A stretch of 64,000 bases of DNA, taken from Vicinamibacterales bacterium (GTDB lineage: Bacteria; Acidobacteriota; Vicinamibacteria; Vicinamibacterales; 2-12-FULL-66-21). The DNA lies in the NCBI GenBank assembly GCA_035699745.1, contig DASSPH010000077.1, forward strand, positions 1 through 64,000, written 5' to 3'. Below the pieces are notes generated by a model. It was not told where the DNA came from, did not search any database, and worked only from the letters and a program-made list of their open reading frames with translations. Numbering within the stretch: position 1 is the stretch's first letter; the number at the start of each line of letters is the position of its first letter. Positions 52,067-61,423 of the stretch are shown here, in pieces. Both the position numbers and the translations under genes were made by a program.

Positions 52067-55000
52067 ATGGCTGACGTCGACGTCCTTCGCGCACAACTCG
52101 CCCGCATCCGCGCGTCGCTCGAGCGGACGCGGTCGGAAGCGGTCCTGGCCCATGAAACGGTGCGCCGGACCGAGCGGGATCTCGCCGAACTGGGACGGCG
52201 CAGCCGCGAGTCGACCGAACGCGATCGCGAGCGGCTGCGGCGGCAGCTGGCGATCGCGGAGGACCGGAAGCACGGCGTCGATGCCGAGCTCGACCGGCTG
52301 CGGGCCGAGGAAGCCAGGCTGCGCGACGACTTCGATCGCTTCAGCGATCCGACGACGCAGCTCGAAACGCTGGGCGATCGATCGCCGATCCTGCTGCTGC
52401 CGCTGCGGCTGGAGACGCGGTTCAGGACGGGACCCCAGGGTGGGCCGCAGCTGTGGGTGCGCGTCTATCCCGACAGCTGTCTCGTCGACACCTTCGAGCC
52501 GTCGCTCGCCGAGCGTGAAGTGGAGAACGCGCGCGCGTTCTGGGCACGGTTCTGGCGCGCCGCCGGCGACGAGCCCCTCGAGCGCGCCGCCTGGCGCGAG
52601 CTGGTCGCGGCGCATGGATCGGGACGGTCGCGGTGGATCCTCCGCAACTACATGCCGCTCAACCCGGACGACAAGCCCGGCGATCCGGACGCGGCCGACG
52701 TGTTCCTGATCGTTACCGCACCGGCAGCGCTGACCGGCGCGGTGCCCGCCTATTGGGAGGCCGCATGGCGGGCCGGCGGCGACGCGGAGGCGGTGCGGGA
52801 GGCCTTCGACGATCTCGTCGCGGCCGTCGGCGAACCGGATGCGCGCACGATTCTCGAACGCCATCGGCCCTACAACTTCGACGACCTGCCGCCGGCCGGC
52901 ACGACGCGCGAGACGGCGCGGGTCGTCGTGGCGGTGCTCGAGCTGCCGCCGATCGAGTCGCTCGAGACCCGGCGCACGTCCTGGTCACAGCCCTCGCGGA
53001 TCGAGCTGTTGCCGGACCGCTTCGTCGTCGTCGCCTACCCGTTTGCCGGAGCGCCCATCACGATGGCCGGCGGTCGGGTTCGCGTTCCGCTGTCGGCGAG
53101 CCCCGATCCGAATGCGCCGCCGGCGCAGGCGCTCAGGCAGGTCGACGACACGCTGCAGATTCCGCCGGACCTCGCCTGGATGTTCGACTTCGAGGCGGCG
53201 GAGGCCGTCGGGATGGCGATTCGGGTCGACATTTCGGCGGCGCAGGCGCGCGAAGGCTTCGCGCGCGTCATCGTGCTCGGGGTGAGGCTGGCGGACGATG
53301 CGGAGCACGGCGCCACTCGGCTCGCCGGGCTCCTCGAACACCATCTGCACAGCCGTGCCGGCCTGGAGATCCTGCCGCAGGGCACACCCACGAACAACAC
53401 CGAGAGCGCTGCCTCGGGGTATTCGTTCCGCGACGATCCCGACGCCAGTTTTGCCGCGTTCGTCCGCAACCAGCCGCTGTACGACGTCGAGCCGGACGTT
53501 CGCCTGCGCCGCGACGGCCAGTGGCTGGCCGACCTGCTCGCGCTGCCGCACGCGCTCGTGCAGCAGGTCCCTCACGCCGATGGTTTCGATCGGCGCGATG
53601 CGATGGCGATGCAGACGGCGCTGTGGCCGGCGACGCTCGGCTACATGATGAAGAGCGAACTCACGTCCGTGTTCTCGGCCGACACCGTGGAATGGACGCG
53701 CGCGTTCTTCAGCCGATACGTGGCGGGGCGGGGTCCGCTGCCCGCGCTGCGCATCGGCCGTCAGCCCTACGGCATTCTGCCGACCGCCGCGTTCGGCCGC
53801 ATGACCTTCCTCCCCGTACGGCCGCCGTCGCGTGCCGGCCGGTTGCACGCGATGCTGATGAAGATCGACGAGCACTGGCAGCCGCTCGCGGACGCGCTGA
53901 GCTACATCGGAAAACCCGGCAGCGATCCGCATCAGGTGCTGCTCGACGTGCTCGGCCTGCACCCCGCGTCGGTCGAGTATCACCCGCTCCAGGCGGAGAG
54001 CGTCGACCACAAGTTCCACGAGTTGAGCTTCTTCAGCTTCCCGACGTCGCTCGATCTTCTCTCCGCCTTCCCGGCGATCCTGCCGCTGATGCTGCTGCGC
54101 GAGTTCGGCTACACCGGCGCCGAGGTCCCCGACCTTCTGAACAAGGTGTTCAAGGCGCGTCAGACCCCGCTGACGGGGCCGGTGATCGACGACCGGCCGC
54201 TCTCGGAACGGGAGCCGATTCGCGATTATGCGGGTGACCGGAACTACATCGAATGGCTCGCCGCGGCCGCGCGGACCGGCATCACGGCGCTGCAGGAGGA
54301 GCAGGGGTTCGACGGCGGCCGTCCGCCGGCCGCCCTGCTCTATCTGCTGCTGCGCCATGCGCTGCAGCTCGGCTTCCATGAAACCAGCATCAAGCTGCAC
54401 GTCGACGCCCGGTTGATCGAGGACGCGCAGGCCGCGCGGCGCGAACCGGCGTTCGTGCACGTCGGCGACCGGCGCCGTGGCAGCGAGAGCCGCTACGATC
54501 TGCTGTTCAAGACGCAGGAAAGCATCACCGGGTCGAACGCGGAGCGCATCGGGGACTTCATCGCGCGGACGATCATCACGGTGGATCCGGGGCTGAAGGA
54601 TCAGGTCGATGCGCTGGATCAACTGGCGCCGCTGTCGACGGCGAAGCTCGAGCGCCTCTTCGCCGAGCACGTCGACTGTTGCAGCCATCGGCTCGACGCG
54701 TGGAAGACCGGGCTGCTGGCGGCCCAGCTGGACACGCTGCGCCGGCCCGGCGACGGAGCCGCGTCCGGACGCGGACTGTACCTCGGCGCGTACGGATGGT
54801 TGGAATCGCTGCGACCGTCGGGGCGCGTGCTGATGCCCGCGCAATTGCCGCGGGACGTGGAGGAGCCCGTCAACCGCCGTGCCGCGGCGCCGTTGATGCG
54901 CGACCCGGCGAACGCCGGCCTGATCCATGCCATGTCGATCAATCACGCCGCCACCGCCGCGGTCCTCCGCAACGGCTACCTGGCCAATGACGGCCGGCTC

Positions 55001-57526
55001 GCGGTGAATCTGACTTCGCGGCGCGTGCGTCTGGCGCTCGACATTCTCGAGGGCATGCGCAACGGGCAGTCGCTCGGCGCGCTGCTCGGGTACAAATTCG
55101 AGCGGCACATCCACGACAACGGGCCGATCGGCGTCCGCGCGCTCATCTATCCGCTCCGGCGGGCATTTCCCCTGGCGGCCAACCGGATCGAGACGACGAG
55201 CGGCGAGCCCGGCACCGCCCAGGAATCGATCAGCGCGGTCAACGTCGTCGACGGACGGCGGCTGATCGAATATGCCGAAGGGCTCGAACCGCCGAACTTC
55301 ATCTATCCCTTCGACCTCTCGACGCTGCCGCCGCGGCCGGCGGCCGAGGAGCAGGCGATCACCGATGCGCTGGCCCACATCCGCGACATCAACGACGCGG
55401 TGGCGGATCTCATCCTCGCCGAAGGCGTGCACCAGGCCGTGCTCGGCAATTACGAGCGGTCGTCGGGCACGCTCGACGCCTTCGCGAAGGGCAACTACCC
55501 GCCGGAGCCGGACGTCATCCGAACGCCGCGAACCGGGATCGCGCTCACGCTGCGCGCGGCGATCCACTTCTCCGATGATCCCCCCGGCGATCCGCTGCCG
55601 GGCCTCGATCCCACGCCGCTCGCGATTGCGGAGCCGGCCGTCAACGTCTGGCTGCGCGACCGCCTGCCGCTGCCCGTCGACGTCGGCTGCCCGGTGGTGT
55701 TCACGGATCGCGCGACGAACGCCGAGCAGCAGGTCTTCATCGATCAGGCGCAGCTCGGCTTGCACCCGATCGACCTTCTGTATCGCGTCCGGGCGGACGG
55801 CGATCAAGCGCTCGGCGAAATCGATGCGCTGATCCTGCTTCGGGTGCACACCGCGCACGCGCCGCGCCACGATCGGCCGATCGTGATTCACCACACGGCG
55901 CGGGTGGCGGGGAAGGTCAGCTGGTTCGCGCTGCAGGCGCTGCTTCGCAGCCTCCGATCGCTCCTCGCGTCGCGTCCGCTGCAGCCGGCTGACCTGGTGC
56001 GGGCGAACGACGCGACGATGGAGCAGCAGGCCACGGTGTCGCTCCCGGCGGCACGCGTGGTCACGGCCCGGGACCGTCTGCGCGACGAGCTGCTGCCGGC
56101 GCTCGACGCCCTGGCGGCGACAGTGGCCGATGGCACGGTGCCGATCGATGAGGCGCTCGACGAGTTCGCGGCGACGGTCGCCGAGTTCGCCGCGTACCGG
56201 ATGCCGCAGACCGGCGTCGGGTTCGTCTACGAGTGGCGCCACGCCGCGTACTCGGCGCTCGTCCAGAGGATCCGGCAGCACGTCGAGAACTGGGATCGGC
56301 GCCTCTCGCGGTTCGACGCGCGGCTGGACGAGTACGACAATCTGCCGGCCGCGACACCGGATGACGAGCGCTTCGCGCGGCTGGGCAGCGCGGAAGCGAT
56401 CGTCAGCACGGTGGTGACCCGCCCGCTGCCCGCCGATCCCGACGATTATCGCGGCACCGTGCTCGTGGCGCGCCGGGCCGCGTTCGTCGCCAAACGGAAT
56501 GAACTGGCTGCGCTCGCCGCCGCCGCGCCGGCGACGCTCGCGGGACTCGTCGACGGCGTGCGGGCCGCCCTGCCGCTCACCGCGTTCGACGTCACCGACT
56601 TCGAGGTGTCCGCCGACGTGGAGGGAATCGAACGGTTCCGCGCGCAGCTCGCCGGTGCCGTGACGTCCCTGAGGCAGGAGGTGACCGGCCGCCTTGCGCG
56701 CGTCGACGATCGTCTCGCCGCCGCCGGGCCGACGGCGAGCGGCGCCGCGGCCGTGAGCCTGCTGCAGGAAGCCGGCAAGATCCTGTTCGGCGACGACTTT
56801 CAGTACGTGCCGCATCTGAGGCTGCCGGCGAAGGCGGTCGAGGAGCTTGCCCACGCGTGGAATTCCGCCGTGTCCGGAGCGTCGACGGCGCATCTCACCG
56901 GTGCCCACGAGTTTCCGCTGGACGACTGGCTGCACGGCGTCGCGCGAGTCCGCGGCAAGCTGCGCGACTGGGAGAACGTCGTCCTCCTGACCGATCCCGA
57001 GGGGACAGCCGGAACGTCGGATCTGACGCCGCTGCAGATTCCGTCCGTCGAAGGTGAGCCATGGCTGGGCCTCGAGATCCCCGCCGGCCACGAGATCACG
57101 AGCGATCGGCTGCTCTATACCGCGCATTTCGCCGTGCCGTTCGACGAGGCGCGGCCGATCTGCGGCCTGCTGATTGACGAGTGGACCGAGGTCGTTCCGG
57201 ACGTGCGTGAAACGACCGGGCTCGCGTTCCAGTACGATCGCCCGAACAGCGAGGCTCCTCAGAGCTGGCTCCTCGCCGTGCCCGCGTCGGTCGGCGACGA
57301 CTCGCGGTGGTCGTGGGGGGAGCTGCTCGCTGCGGTCGTGGACGCGCTCGATTCGGCGCGGAAACGCGCCATCGAACCGGTTCACGTCGCGACGACCCCT
57401 TACAGCTGGTTCCTTCCGGCGACGATGGCGCCGTATACGTTCCCCGAGATCTCGGTCTCGAACAATCTGCTGCGCAATCTGTCCATCTACGCCGGCATCG
57501 CGAGGTCCGCCGATGGCCCAGCCTGA
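52067..57526 (+). CDS. Quartet protein A3, giant, with coiled-coil start (1819 aa)
   Basis: ATG at 52067 (MADVDVLRAQLARIRASLE) follows the B3 stop by 9 bases. Residues 1 to about 95 are a charged heptad-like coiled coil (RDLAELGRRSRES, LAIAEDRKHGVDAELDRL). Then comes SPILLLPLRLETRF, followed by GTPTNNT, ALWPATLGYM, RGPLPALRIGRQPYGILP, CCSHRLDAW, LGALLGYKFER, VIRTPRTGI and DEWTEVVP. The C-terminal third contains another helical stretch (RIRQHVENWDRRLSRFDARLDEYD). No enzyme motif and no signal peptide. It is the longest A protein. Its end overlaps the D3 start by 14 bases. Confidence 0.8.
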   Translation: MADVDVLRAQLARIRASLERTRSEAVLAHETVRRTERDLAELGRRSRESTERDRERLRRQLAIAEDRKHGVDAELDRLRAEEARLRDDFDRFSDPTTQLETLGDRSPILLLPLRLETRFRTGPQGGPQLWVRVYPDSCLVDTFEPSLAEREVENARAFWARFWRAAGDEPLERAAWRELVAAHGSGRSRWILRNYMPLNPDDKPGDPDAADVFLIVTAPAALTGAVPAYWEAAWRAGGDAEAVREAFDDLVAAVGEPDARTILERHRPYNFDDLPPAGTTRETARVVVAVLELPPIESLETRRTSWSQPSRIELLPDRFVVVAYPFAGAPITMAGGRVRVPLSASPDPNAPPAQALRQVDDTLQIPPDLAWMFDFEAAEAVGMAIRVDISAAQAREGFARVIVLGVRLADDAEHGATRLAGLLEHHLHSRAGLEILPQGTPTNNTESAASGYSFRDDPDASFAAFVRNQPLYDVEPDVRLRRDGQWLADLLALPHALVQQVPHADGFDRRDAMAMQTALWPATLGYMMKSELTSVFSADTVEWTRAFFSRYVAGRGPLPALRIGRQPYGILPTAAFGRMTFLPVRPPSRAGRLHAMLMKIDEHWQPLADALSYIGKPGSDPHQVLLDVLGLHPASVEYHPLQAESVDHKFHELSFFSFPTSLDLLSAFPAILPLMLLREFGYTGAEVPDLLNKVFKARQTPLTGPVIDDRPLSEREPIRDYAGDRNYIEWLAAAARTGITALQEEQGFDGGRPPAALLYLLLRHALQLGFHETSIKLHVDARLIEDAQAARREPAFVHVGDRRRGSESRYDLLFKTQESITGSNAERIGDFIARTIITVDPGLKDQVDALDQLAPLSTAKLERLFAEHVDCCSHRLDAWKTGLLAAQLDTLRRPGDGAASGRGLYLGAYGWLESLRPSGRVLMPAQLPRDVEEPVNRRAAAPLMRDPANAGLIHAMSINHAATAAVLRNGYLANDGRLAVNLTSRRVRLALDILEGMRNGQSLGALLGYKFERHIHDNGPIGVRALIYPLRRAFPLAANRIETTSGEPGTAQESISAVNVVDGRRLIEYAEGLEPPNFIYPFDLSTLPPRPAAEEQAITDALAHIRDINDAVADLILAEGVHQAVLGNYERSSGTLDAFAKGNYPPEPDVIRTPRTGIALTLRAAIHFSDDPPGDPLPGLDPTPLAIAEPAVNVWLRDRLPLPVDVGCPVVFTDRATNAEQQVFIDQAQLGLHPIDLLYRVRADGDQALGEIDALILLRVHTAHAPRHDRPIVIHHTARVAGKVSWFALQALLRSLRSLLASRPLQPADLVRANDATMEQQATVSLPAARVVTARDRLRDELLPALDALAATVADGTVPIDEALDEFAATVAEFAAYRMPQTGVGFVYEWRHAAYSALVQRIRQHVENWDRRLSRFDARLDEYDNLPAATPDDERFARLGSAEAIVSTVVTRPLPADPDDYRGTVLVARRAAFVAKRNELAALAAAAPATLAGLVDGVRAALPLTAFDVTDFEVSADVEGIERFRAQLAGAVTSLRQEVTGRLARVDDRLAAAGPTASGAAAVSLLQEAGKILFGDDFQYVPHLRLPAKAVEELAHAWNSAVSGASTAHLTGAHEFPLDDWLHGVARVRGKLRDWENVVLLTDPEGTAGTSDLTPLQIPSVEGEPWLGLEIPAGHEITSDRLLYTAHFAVPFDEARPICGLLIDEWTEVVPDVRETTGLAFQYDRPNSEAPQSWLLAVPASVGDDSRWSWGELLAAVVDALDSARKRAIEPVHVATTPYSWFLPATMAPYTFPEISVSNNLLRNLSIYAGIARSADGPA

Positions 57527-59438
57527 GATCGTCTCCAACATCGGCCACGCGCTCGACGCGCGGCTGTATCCGGCGGTGACGCGCTGGAACCGTCTCGAGG
57601 GTCGTCCGCGCACCCACGATTTCGATCGCGCGCTGAAGGCCGAAGTGCGCGACGCCTTGTGGATGCTGTCCAGACAATGGCAGATGGGGGAATTCCTGGG
57701 CGAGGATGCCGGGTCGCCGGTGACCGCGCGCCTGTGCTTCGACACCGCGGCGATCGATCGCTTTCAGGCCGCCGGCGCCGCGCCGGAACCGCTCGATCTC
57801 GCCCAGCCGCTCGAAACCCGCGTCGAACGCCGCGCCCTCCCGCTGCATGCCGGCGCGCAGTATCTCTCCCTCGATCTGCGCATCGCGGTGGGCCGGCGCT
57901 GGCTCAAGCGCCTCGCGCGCGAGTTCAGCGCCGGTGGGCTCACGGTCGATTACCGGGGCGCCTATCGCACCGAGTACGCCGTCGCCGTGCCCGATCCGTC
58001 CGCCGCGGCCGATGCGCTGGTCTGCGCTCATCCCGACGCGTGGCAGACGGCCGGCCTGGCCGCGGAGCGCGCCATCGACGGCATCGCGCTCCTGGAGCAC
58101 GCGGCGCAGCCCGGGCAGAGCGTGATCGATAACATTGGCGCCGCCGCGGCCGACGAGCCACGGCTGATCGCGATGGGCGGCGAGCTGGCGCGCTGGTTCA
58201 CGTCGCTGATCGCGCAGCCGCCGCCGGGCGCGCCGGACGCCTGGATTCCGTCGCGCCTGGAATACCAGTTCGGCTGCGAGGCGCCGCTCGGTGAGAGCGG
58301 AGCGATGCGCGCGGAGGAGTATTACCAGGGGACGCTCGATTGGTATGCGCTCGAGCGCGCCCGGGCCGAGCCTCGCGCCGGTGCGGTGCGCGACATCAGG
58401 ACGTTCATCCCGGCCTCAATCAGGTTCGAGGGGATGCCCGACACGCGCTGGTGGGCGTTCGAGGATCAGCGCGTGAACTTCGGCGAGGTCCGGCCGGATA
58501 CCACCGACCTGGGCAAGCTCCTGCTCATGGAGTTCGCGCTGATGTATGCGAACGACTGGTTCGTGTTTCCGTGGACGCTCGACATCGGCACCGTCACCGA
58601 GGTGAAGGGGCTCGCGCTCACCAACACCTTCGGCGAGCGCTTCTGGATCGAGCCCGTGCGCGAAGCGCCGGCGGCGGAGTGGCAGCGGTGGGCTGCGTTC
58701 ACGCTCGGATCCGCCGCGCCCGAGAACCCGCCGCCGCCGTCGCGACTCGTGCTGGTGCCGACGGCGCCGAAAGTGCAGGAAAGCGATCCGCTCGAGGAGG
58801 TGGCGTTCATCCGCGACGAGGTGGCGAACATGGTGTGGGCGATCGAGCGGAGGATCGTGCTGCCCTCGGGGGGAACCAAGCCCGGCGCGGAGGCGGCGGA
58901 GGAACTGTTCGCGTTCCTGCAGCGACCGCTCGCCGACGAACTGCGCCGGCTGCAGGATCGCCGGGTGGAGCTGGAGGCCGTGCCGGCGGCCGACCGCACG
59001 CCGGCGGAGGTCGCCGAGCTGGCCGCAGCCATCCTTCGCCTCGCGGAGCTGCGTCCGCCGCCGCCGGCGGCGCCGATCCGCTACCAGGCGATGACCCGCG
59101 TTCCCGAGCACTGGATTCCGTTCATCCCGGTGCACGTGGAGGGCAGCGCGCGCGAGACGCAGCTGCAGCGTGCGGCCATGCCGCGTATCCTCGCCGGCGA
59201 TCCCGATCGGCCGCAGAAGATCCGTCCGCGGACGTCGCTGCTCCGTCACGGATTGCCGCGCGCGTACTTCATTCACGAGGAGGAGGTGCCGCGCGCCGGC
59301 ACCGTGGTGACGCAGTCGTACCAGCGTACGCGGTGGATCGGCGGGCAGGCGATCACCTGGTTCGGCGTCCGCAAGCAGACCGGCCGCGGCGAGGGCTGGA
59401 GCGGCCTCGCCTTTGATCAGATCCTGCCGATCGACTAG
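57513..59438 (+). CDS. Quartet protein D3 with helical insert (641 aa)
   Basis: ATG at 57513 (MAQPEIVSNIGHALDARLYP) lies inside the end of A3 (14-base overlap), so it is probably translationally coupled. Motifs are LWMLSRQWQMGEFLGEDAG (about 49-67), FEGMPDTRWWAFEDQRVNFGEV, LLLMEFALMYANDWF, EEVAFIRDEVANMVWAIER, VPEHWIPFIP and GRGEGWSGLAFD at the end. Between WAIERR and VPEHW there is a 70-residue helical insert (EELFAFLQRPLADELRRLQDRR, then PAEVAELAAAILRLAEL) that D1 and D2 lack. It closes quartet 3; a hairpin follows 12 bases after its stop. Function unknown. Confidence 0.8.
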   Translation: MAQPEIVSNIGHALDARLYPAVTRWNRLEGRPRTHDFDRALKAEVRDALWMLSRQWQMGEFLGEDAGSPVTARLCFDTAAIDRFQAAGAAPEPLDLAQPLETRVERRALPLHAGAQYLSLDLRIAVGRRWLKRLAREFSAGGLTVDYRGAYRTEYAVAVPDPSAAADALVCAHPDAWQTAGLAAERAIDGIALLEHAAQPGQSVIDNIGAAAADEPRLIAMGGELARWFTSLIAQPPPGAPDAWIPSRLEYQFGCEAPLGESGAMRAEEYYQGTLDWYALERARAEPRAGAVRDIRTFIPASIRFEGMPDTRWWAFEDQRVNFGEVRPDTTDLGKLLLMEFALMYANDWFVFPWTLDIGTVTEVKGLALTNTFGERFWIEPVREAPAAEWQRWAAFTLGSAAPENPPPPSRLVLVPTAPKVQESDPLEEVAFIRDEVANMVWAIERRIVLPSGGTKPGAEAAEELFAFLQRPLADELRRLQDRRVELEAVPAADRTPAEVAELAAAILRLAELRPPPPAAPIRYQAMTRVPEHWIPFIPVHVEGSARETQLQRAAMPRILAGDPDRPQKIRPRTSLLRHGLPRAYFIHEEEVPRAGTVVTQSYQRTRWIGGQAITWFGVRKQTGRGEGWSGLAFDQILPID

Positions 59439-59450
59439 CCCGCTGTCGAT

Positions 59451-59479
59451 CGGGCAACGGGTATGCTGCCGGTTGCCCG
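59451..59479 (+). terminator. GC-rich hairpin after quartet 3 (possible terminator)
   Basis: CGGGCAAC (59451-59458) pairs perfectly with GTTGCCCG (59472-59479) over a 13-nt loop, 12 bases after the D3 stop. No T-run follows, so it is not a canonical intrinsic terminator, but its position fits a transcript end. Confidence 0.4.
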
Positions 59480-59560
59480 CCTGTCGGGGAAATCCTTGAC
59501 GCGGGCGCGACGCGGATGTGGTCAGCCCAACTCCGTACTGACAGATGCCGCCACAGCTAG
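59459..59560 (+). promoter_or_regulatory. Decayed copy of the quartet-2 promoter and leader
   Basis: GGGTATGC (59459) lies 37 bases before TTGACG (59496-59501), against 38 in the promoter at 27353-27419. ATGTGGTCAGC then aligns with ATATGGTCAGC, and ACAGATGCCGCCAC aligns with ACAGACGCCGCCAC of the PLD leader. A 3-base deletion shortens the -35/-10 spacing, and the aligned start codon is replaced. No plus-strand gene follows; the next gene is on the minus strand. It appears to be a leftover of a further module. Confidence 0.5.
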
Positions 59561-60423
59561 ACGTTCGTCGTCGTCACACCCAGCGGCTGCGCGTCCGCGC
59601 GCCGCGGCGCGGCGGCGGCGCCCGGATCGTCCAGGCGCGCGAAGTAGTCGCGCACCTCGCGCCACGAGCGCACGCGCGGGTAGCGCGTCTCCCCGGCGTT
59701 GTGCGGCGCCGAGAAGAGCAGCGGCGCCCCCTTGAACCGCGCGAAGTGCCGCGGCCGATCGTCGATCAGGTAGTCTGCCTCGACGATCCCCTTGTCGCCG
59801 CAGAACACGATGTGGGTCGCGGGAATGAAGGGGAAGTGCCGCTGCAGCCACTGGAACTTGGCGTCGAACGAGCACGGCACGTCCATCGCGGCGGTCACGA
59901 CGATGACGTCGTGGCGCTCCGCGAGATCGCGCACGACCTCGGCGCACTCCGGCATGACCGGGAGATCGGCGAAGAACGACGCGTCGTACATCGCTTCCAC
60001 CGCTTCGCGCTGCGCCGCCGGCACCCATTCCTCGAGATGCCAGCCGTGCAGATCCGCGGCGGTGACGCGGCCGCCGAACGCCGAGTTGTAGCGCCGCAGC
60101 AGTTCGTCGAGCGCGTCGGCCATCACTTCGTCCATGTCGATGGCAATCCGCAGGCGGCGGCGCCGCCCGCCGCGGATCGCCACCTCGCGTCTGATCGCGA
60201 CCGCGGCGACCAGCACGAACGACACCGCGTTCGCCGCGATCAGCGGCAGCGACCCGATCAGCAACCCGTGCGTCAGCCACAAGGCCTGGCCGGCGAGGTA
60301 GAGCGCGAGCATCCAGGGGGACAGCTCGGTCGTCCCGTGGCCGCGGATCGACAGCAACTGCGGAACGAAGGCCAGCGTGGTGGCGAGCGCGGCGGCAATC
60401 CCGACGATGGTTCCGGGCGACAT
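59557..60423 (-). CDS. SemiSWEET membrane domain fused to a 5'(3')-deoxyribonucleotidase-like domain (288 aa)
   Basis: Residues 1-80 form three transmembrane helices with the PQ motif of SemiSWEET/MtN3 sugar transporters (LAFVPQLLSI, PQ at 21-22; LAGQALWLTHGLLIG; PLIAANAVSFVLVAAV). After an Arg-rich linker (GGRRRRLR) the HAD-type domain starts with IAIDMDEVMADALDELLRRYN (nucleophile D96 and D98), as in 5'(3')-deoxyribonucleotidases. VVTAAMDVP and the late DYLIDDRPRHF supply the other HAD motifs. The reading frame is continuous with no stop between domains. ATG at 60423 is chosen; a GTG at 60441 is possible. It is divergent from a LysR gene. Confidence 0.8.
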   Translation of the reverse strand: MSPGTIVGIAAALATTLAFVPQLLSIRGHGTTELSPWMLALYLAGQALWLTHGLLIGSLPLIAANAVSFVLVAAVAIRREVAIRGGRRRRLRIAIDMDEVMADALDELLRRYNSAFGGRVTAADLHGWHLEEWVPAAQREAVEAMYDASFFADLPVMPECAEVVRDLAERHDVIVVTAAMDVPCSFDAKFQWLQRHFPFIPATHIVFCGDKGIVEADYLIDDRPRHFARFKGAPLLFSAPHNAGETRYPRVRSWREVRDYFARLDDPGAAAAPRRADAQPLGVTTTNV

Positions 60424-60480
60424 GCCACCAGCATGAGGCACGCGCCCGATTGCGTCCAGTGAAACGTGCGGCGCGATCTG

Positions 60481-60495
60481 ATAACTTCCGGTTAT
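60481..60495 (+). promoter_or_regulatory. Candidate LysR box overlapping the regulator's start codon
   Basis: ATAAC-TTCCG-GTTAT is a perfect inverted repeat and contains the T-N11-A pattern of LysR-type binding sites. Its last two bases are the first two of the LysR gene's ATG (60494). Binding here could block LysR expression and, from the divergent side, act on the SemiSWEET-nucleotidase gene about 60 bases away. Confidence 0.45.
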
Positions 60496-61423
60496 GGATG
60501 TCGATCTCGACGACTACGCCGCGATCGTCGCGCTCGCCGACGCGCTGCACTTCGGGCGCGCGGCGGAGCGGCTCCACGTCTCGCAGCCGGCGCTGAGCAA
60601 GCGCATCCGCAAGGTCGAGGCGCATGTCGGCGGTCCGCTGCTGCTGCGGCGCTATCGCGACGTCCGCCTCACCGAAGCGGGACGGCTGCTCGCCGAGCGC
60701 GGCCGCCAGCTGCTGCGCGAATCGGCGGCCACCCTCGCGTTCTCGCAGCGCGCCGCCCGCGGCGAAACCGGCCGCCTGCGCATCGGCTTCGGCATCGCCA
60801 GCATCATCGGCCTGCTGCCGGACGTCCTGCTCCAGTTCCGCCGCGGCCATCCCGACGTCCAGCTCGAACTGCGCGACATGTCGACCCCCGAGCAGGTGGC
60901 GGCGCTGGCCGCGGGGGAGATCGACGTGGGCTTCGTGCGTCTGCCCGTCACCGCCGAACGGCTCGTCGTCCGCCCGGTCCTCGACGAACGGCTGGTCGCC
61001 GCCCTCGGCCCGCGGACGCGGTGGCAGCCGCGCGCCGGACTGCGCTCGGTCGCCGCGGAGCCGTTCATCATCATCACCCGCACGCGCTCGGCGAGCTTCT
61101 ACGATCACGCGCTGAGCGTGTGCGCCGCCGCCGGCTTCACCCCGCGCATCGTCCAGGAGGCGAACGAGCTGTTCACCGTGCTGTCGCTCGTCGGCGCCGG
61201 CCTCGGCGTCTCGCTGGTGCCGCGCTCGGCGGCGCTGATGCAGTTGCCGGGAATCAGGTTTCGCGAGCTGACGCTCCCGGAAGCGGCCTGGAACATCGGC
61301 GTGGCGTGGCATCGCGACGCGGGCACGGGCCCGCTGGTGCAGCACTTCGTCGAGACGGTACGGAGGACGCAGTCGGCGCCGCGGGTCAGCGGACGCCGGA
61401 CGCGCTCGGCGGCGGCACGGTGA
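60494..61423 (+). CDS. LysR-type transcriptional regulator (309 aa)
   Basis: The N-terminal winged helix-turn-helix is typical ([37 protein letters not shown]). The effector domain starts near residue 93 ([17 protein letters not shown]), with [11 protein letters not shown] and [13 protein letters not shown]. Closest in style to the regulators of aromatic or organic-acid degradation genes, but the ligand cannot be read. The divergent fusion gene is the obvious target. Its 3' end overlaps the convergent DUF4115 gene by 38 bases. Confidence 0.9.
   Translation: MDVDLDDYAAIVALADALHFGRAAERLHVSQPALSKRIRKVEAHVGGPLLLRRYRDVRLTEAGRLLAERGRQLLRESAATLAFSQRAARGETGRLRIGFGIASIIGLLPDVLLQFRRGHPDVQLELRDMSTPEQVAALAAGEIDVGFVRLPVTAERLVVRPVLDERLVAALGPRTRWQPRAGLRSVAAEPFIIITRTRSASFYDHALSVCAAAGFTPRIVQEANELFTVLSLVGAGLGVSLVPRSAALMQLPGIRFRELTLPEAAWNIGVAWHRDAGTGPLVQHFVETVRRTQSAPRVSGRRTRSAAAR

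Noticed and set aside
48401-52864. Minus-strand open frame of 1487 codons antisense to B3
   Set aside because: It is a shadow of B3 and the start of A3; no motif is visible.
52985-57745. Minus-strand open frame of 1586 codons antisense to A3
   Set aside because: Arg-rich shadow. It crosses the A3/D3 junction, which is well defined on the plus strand.
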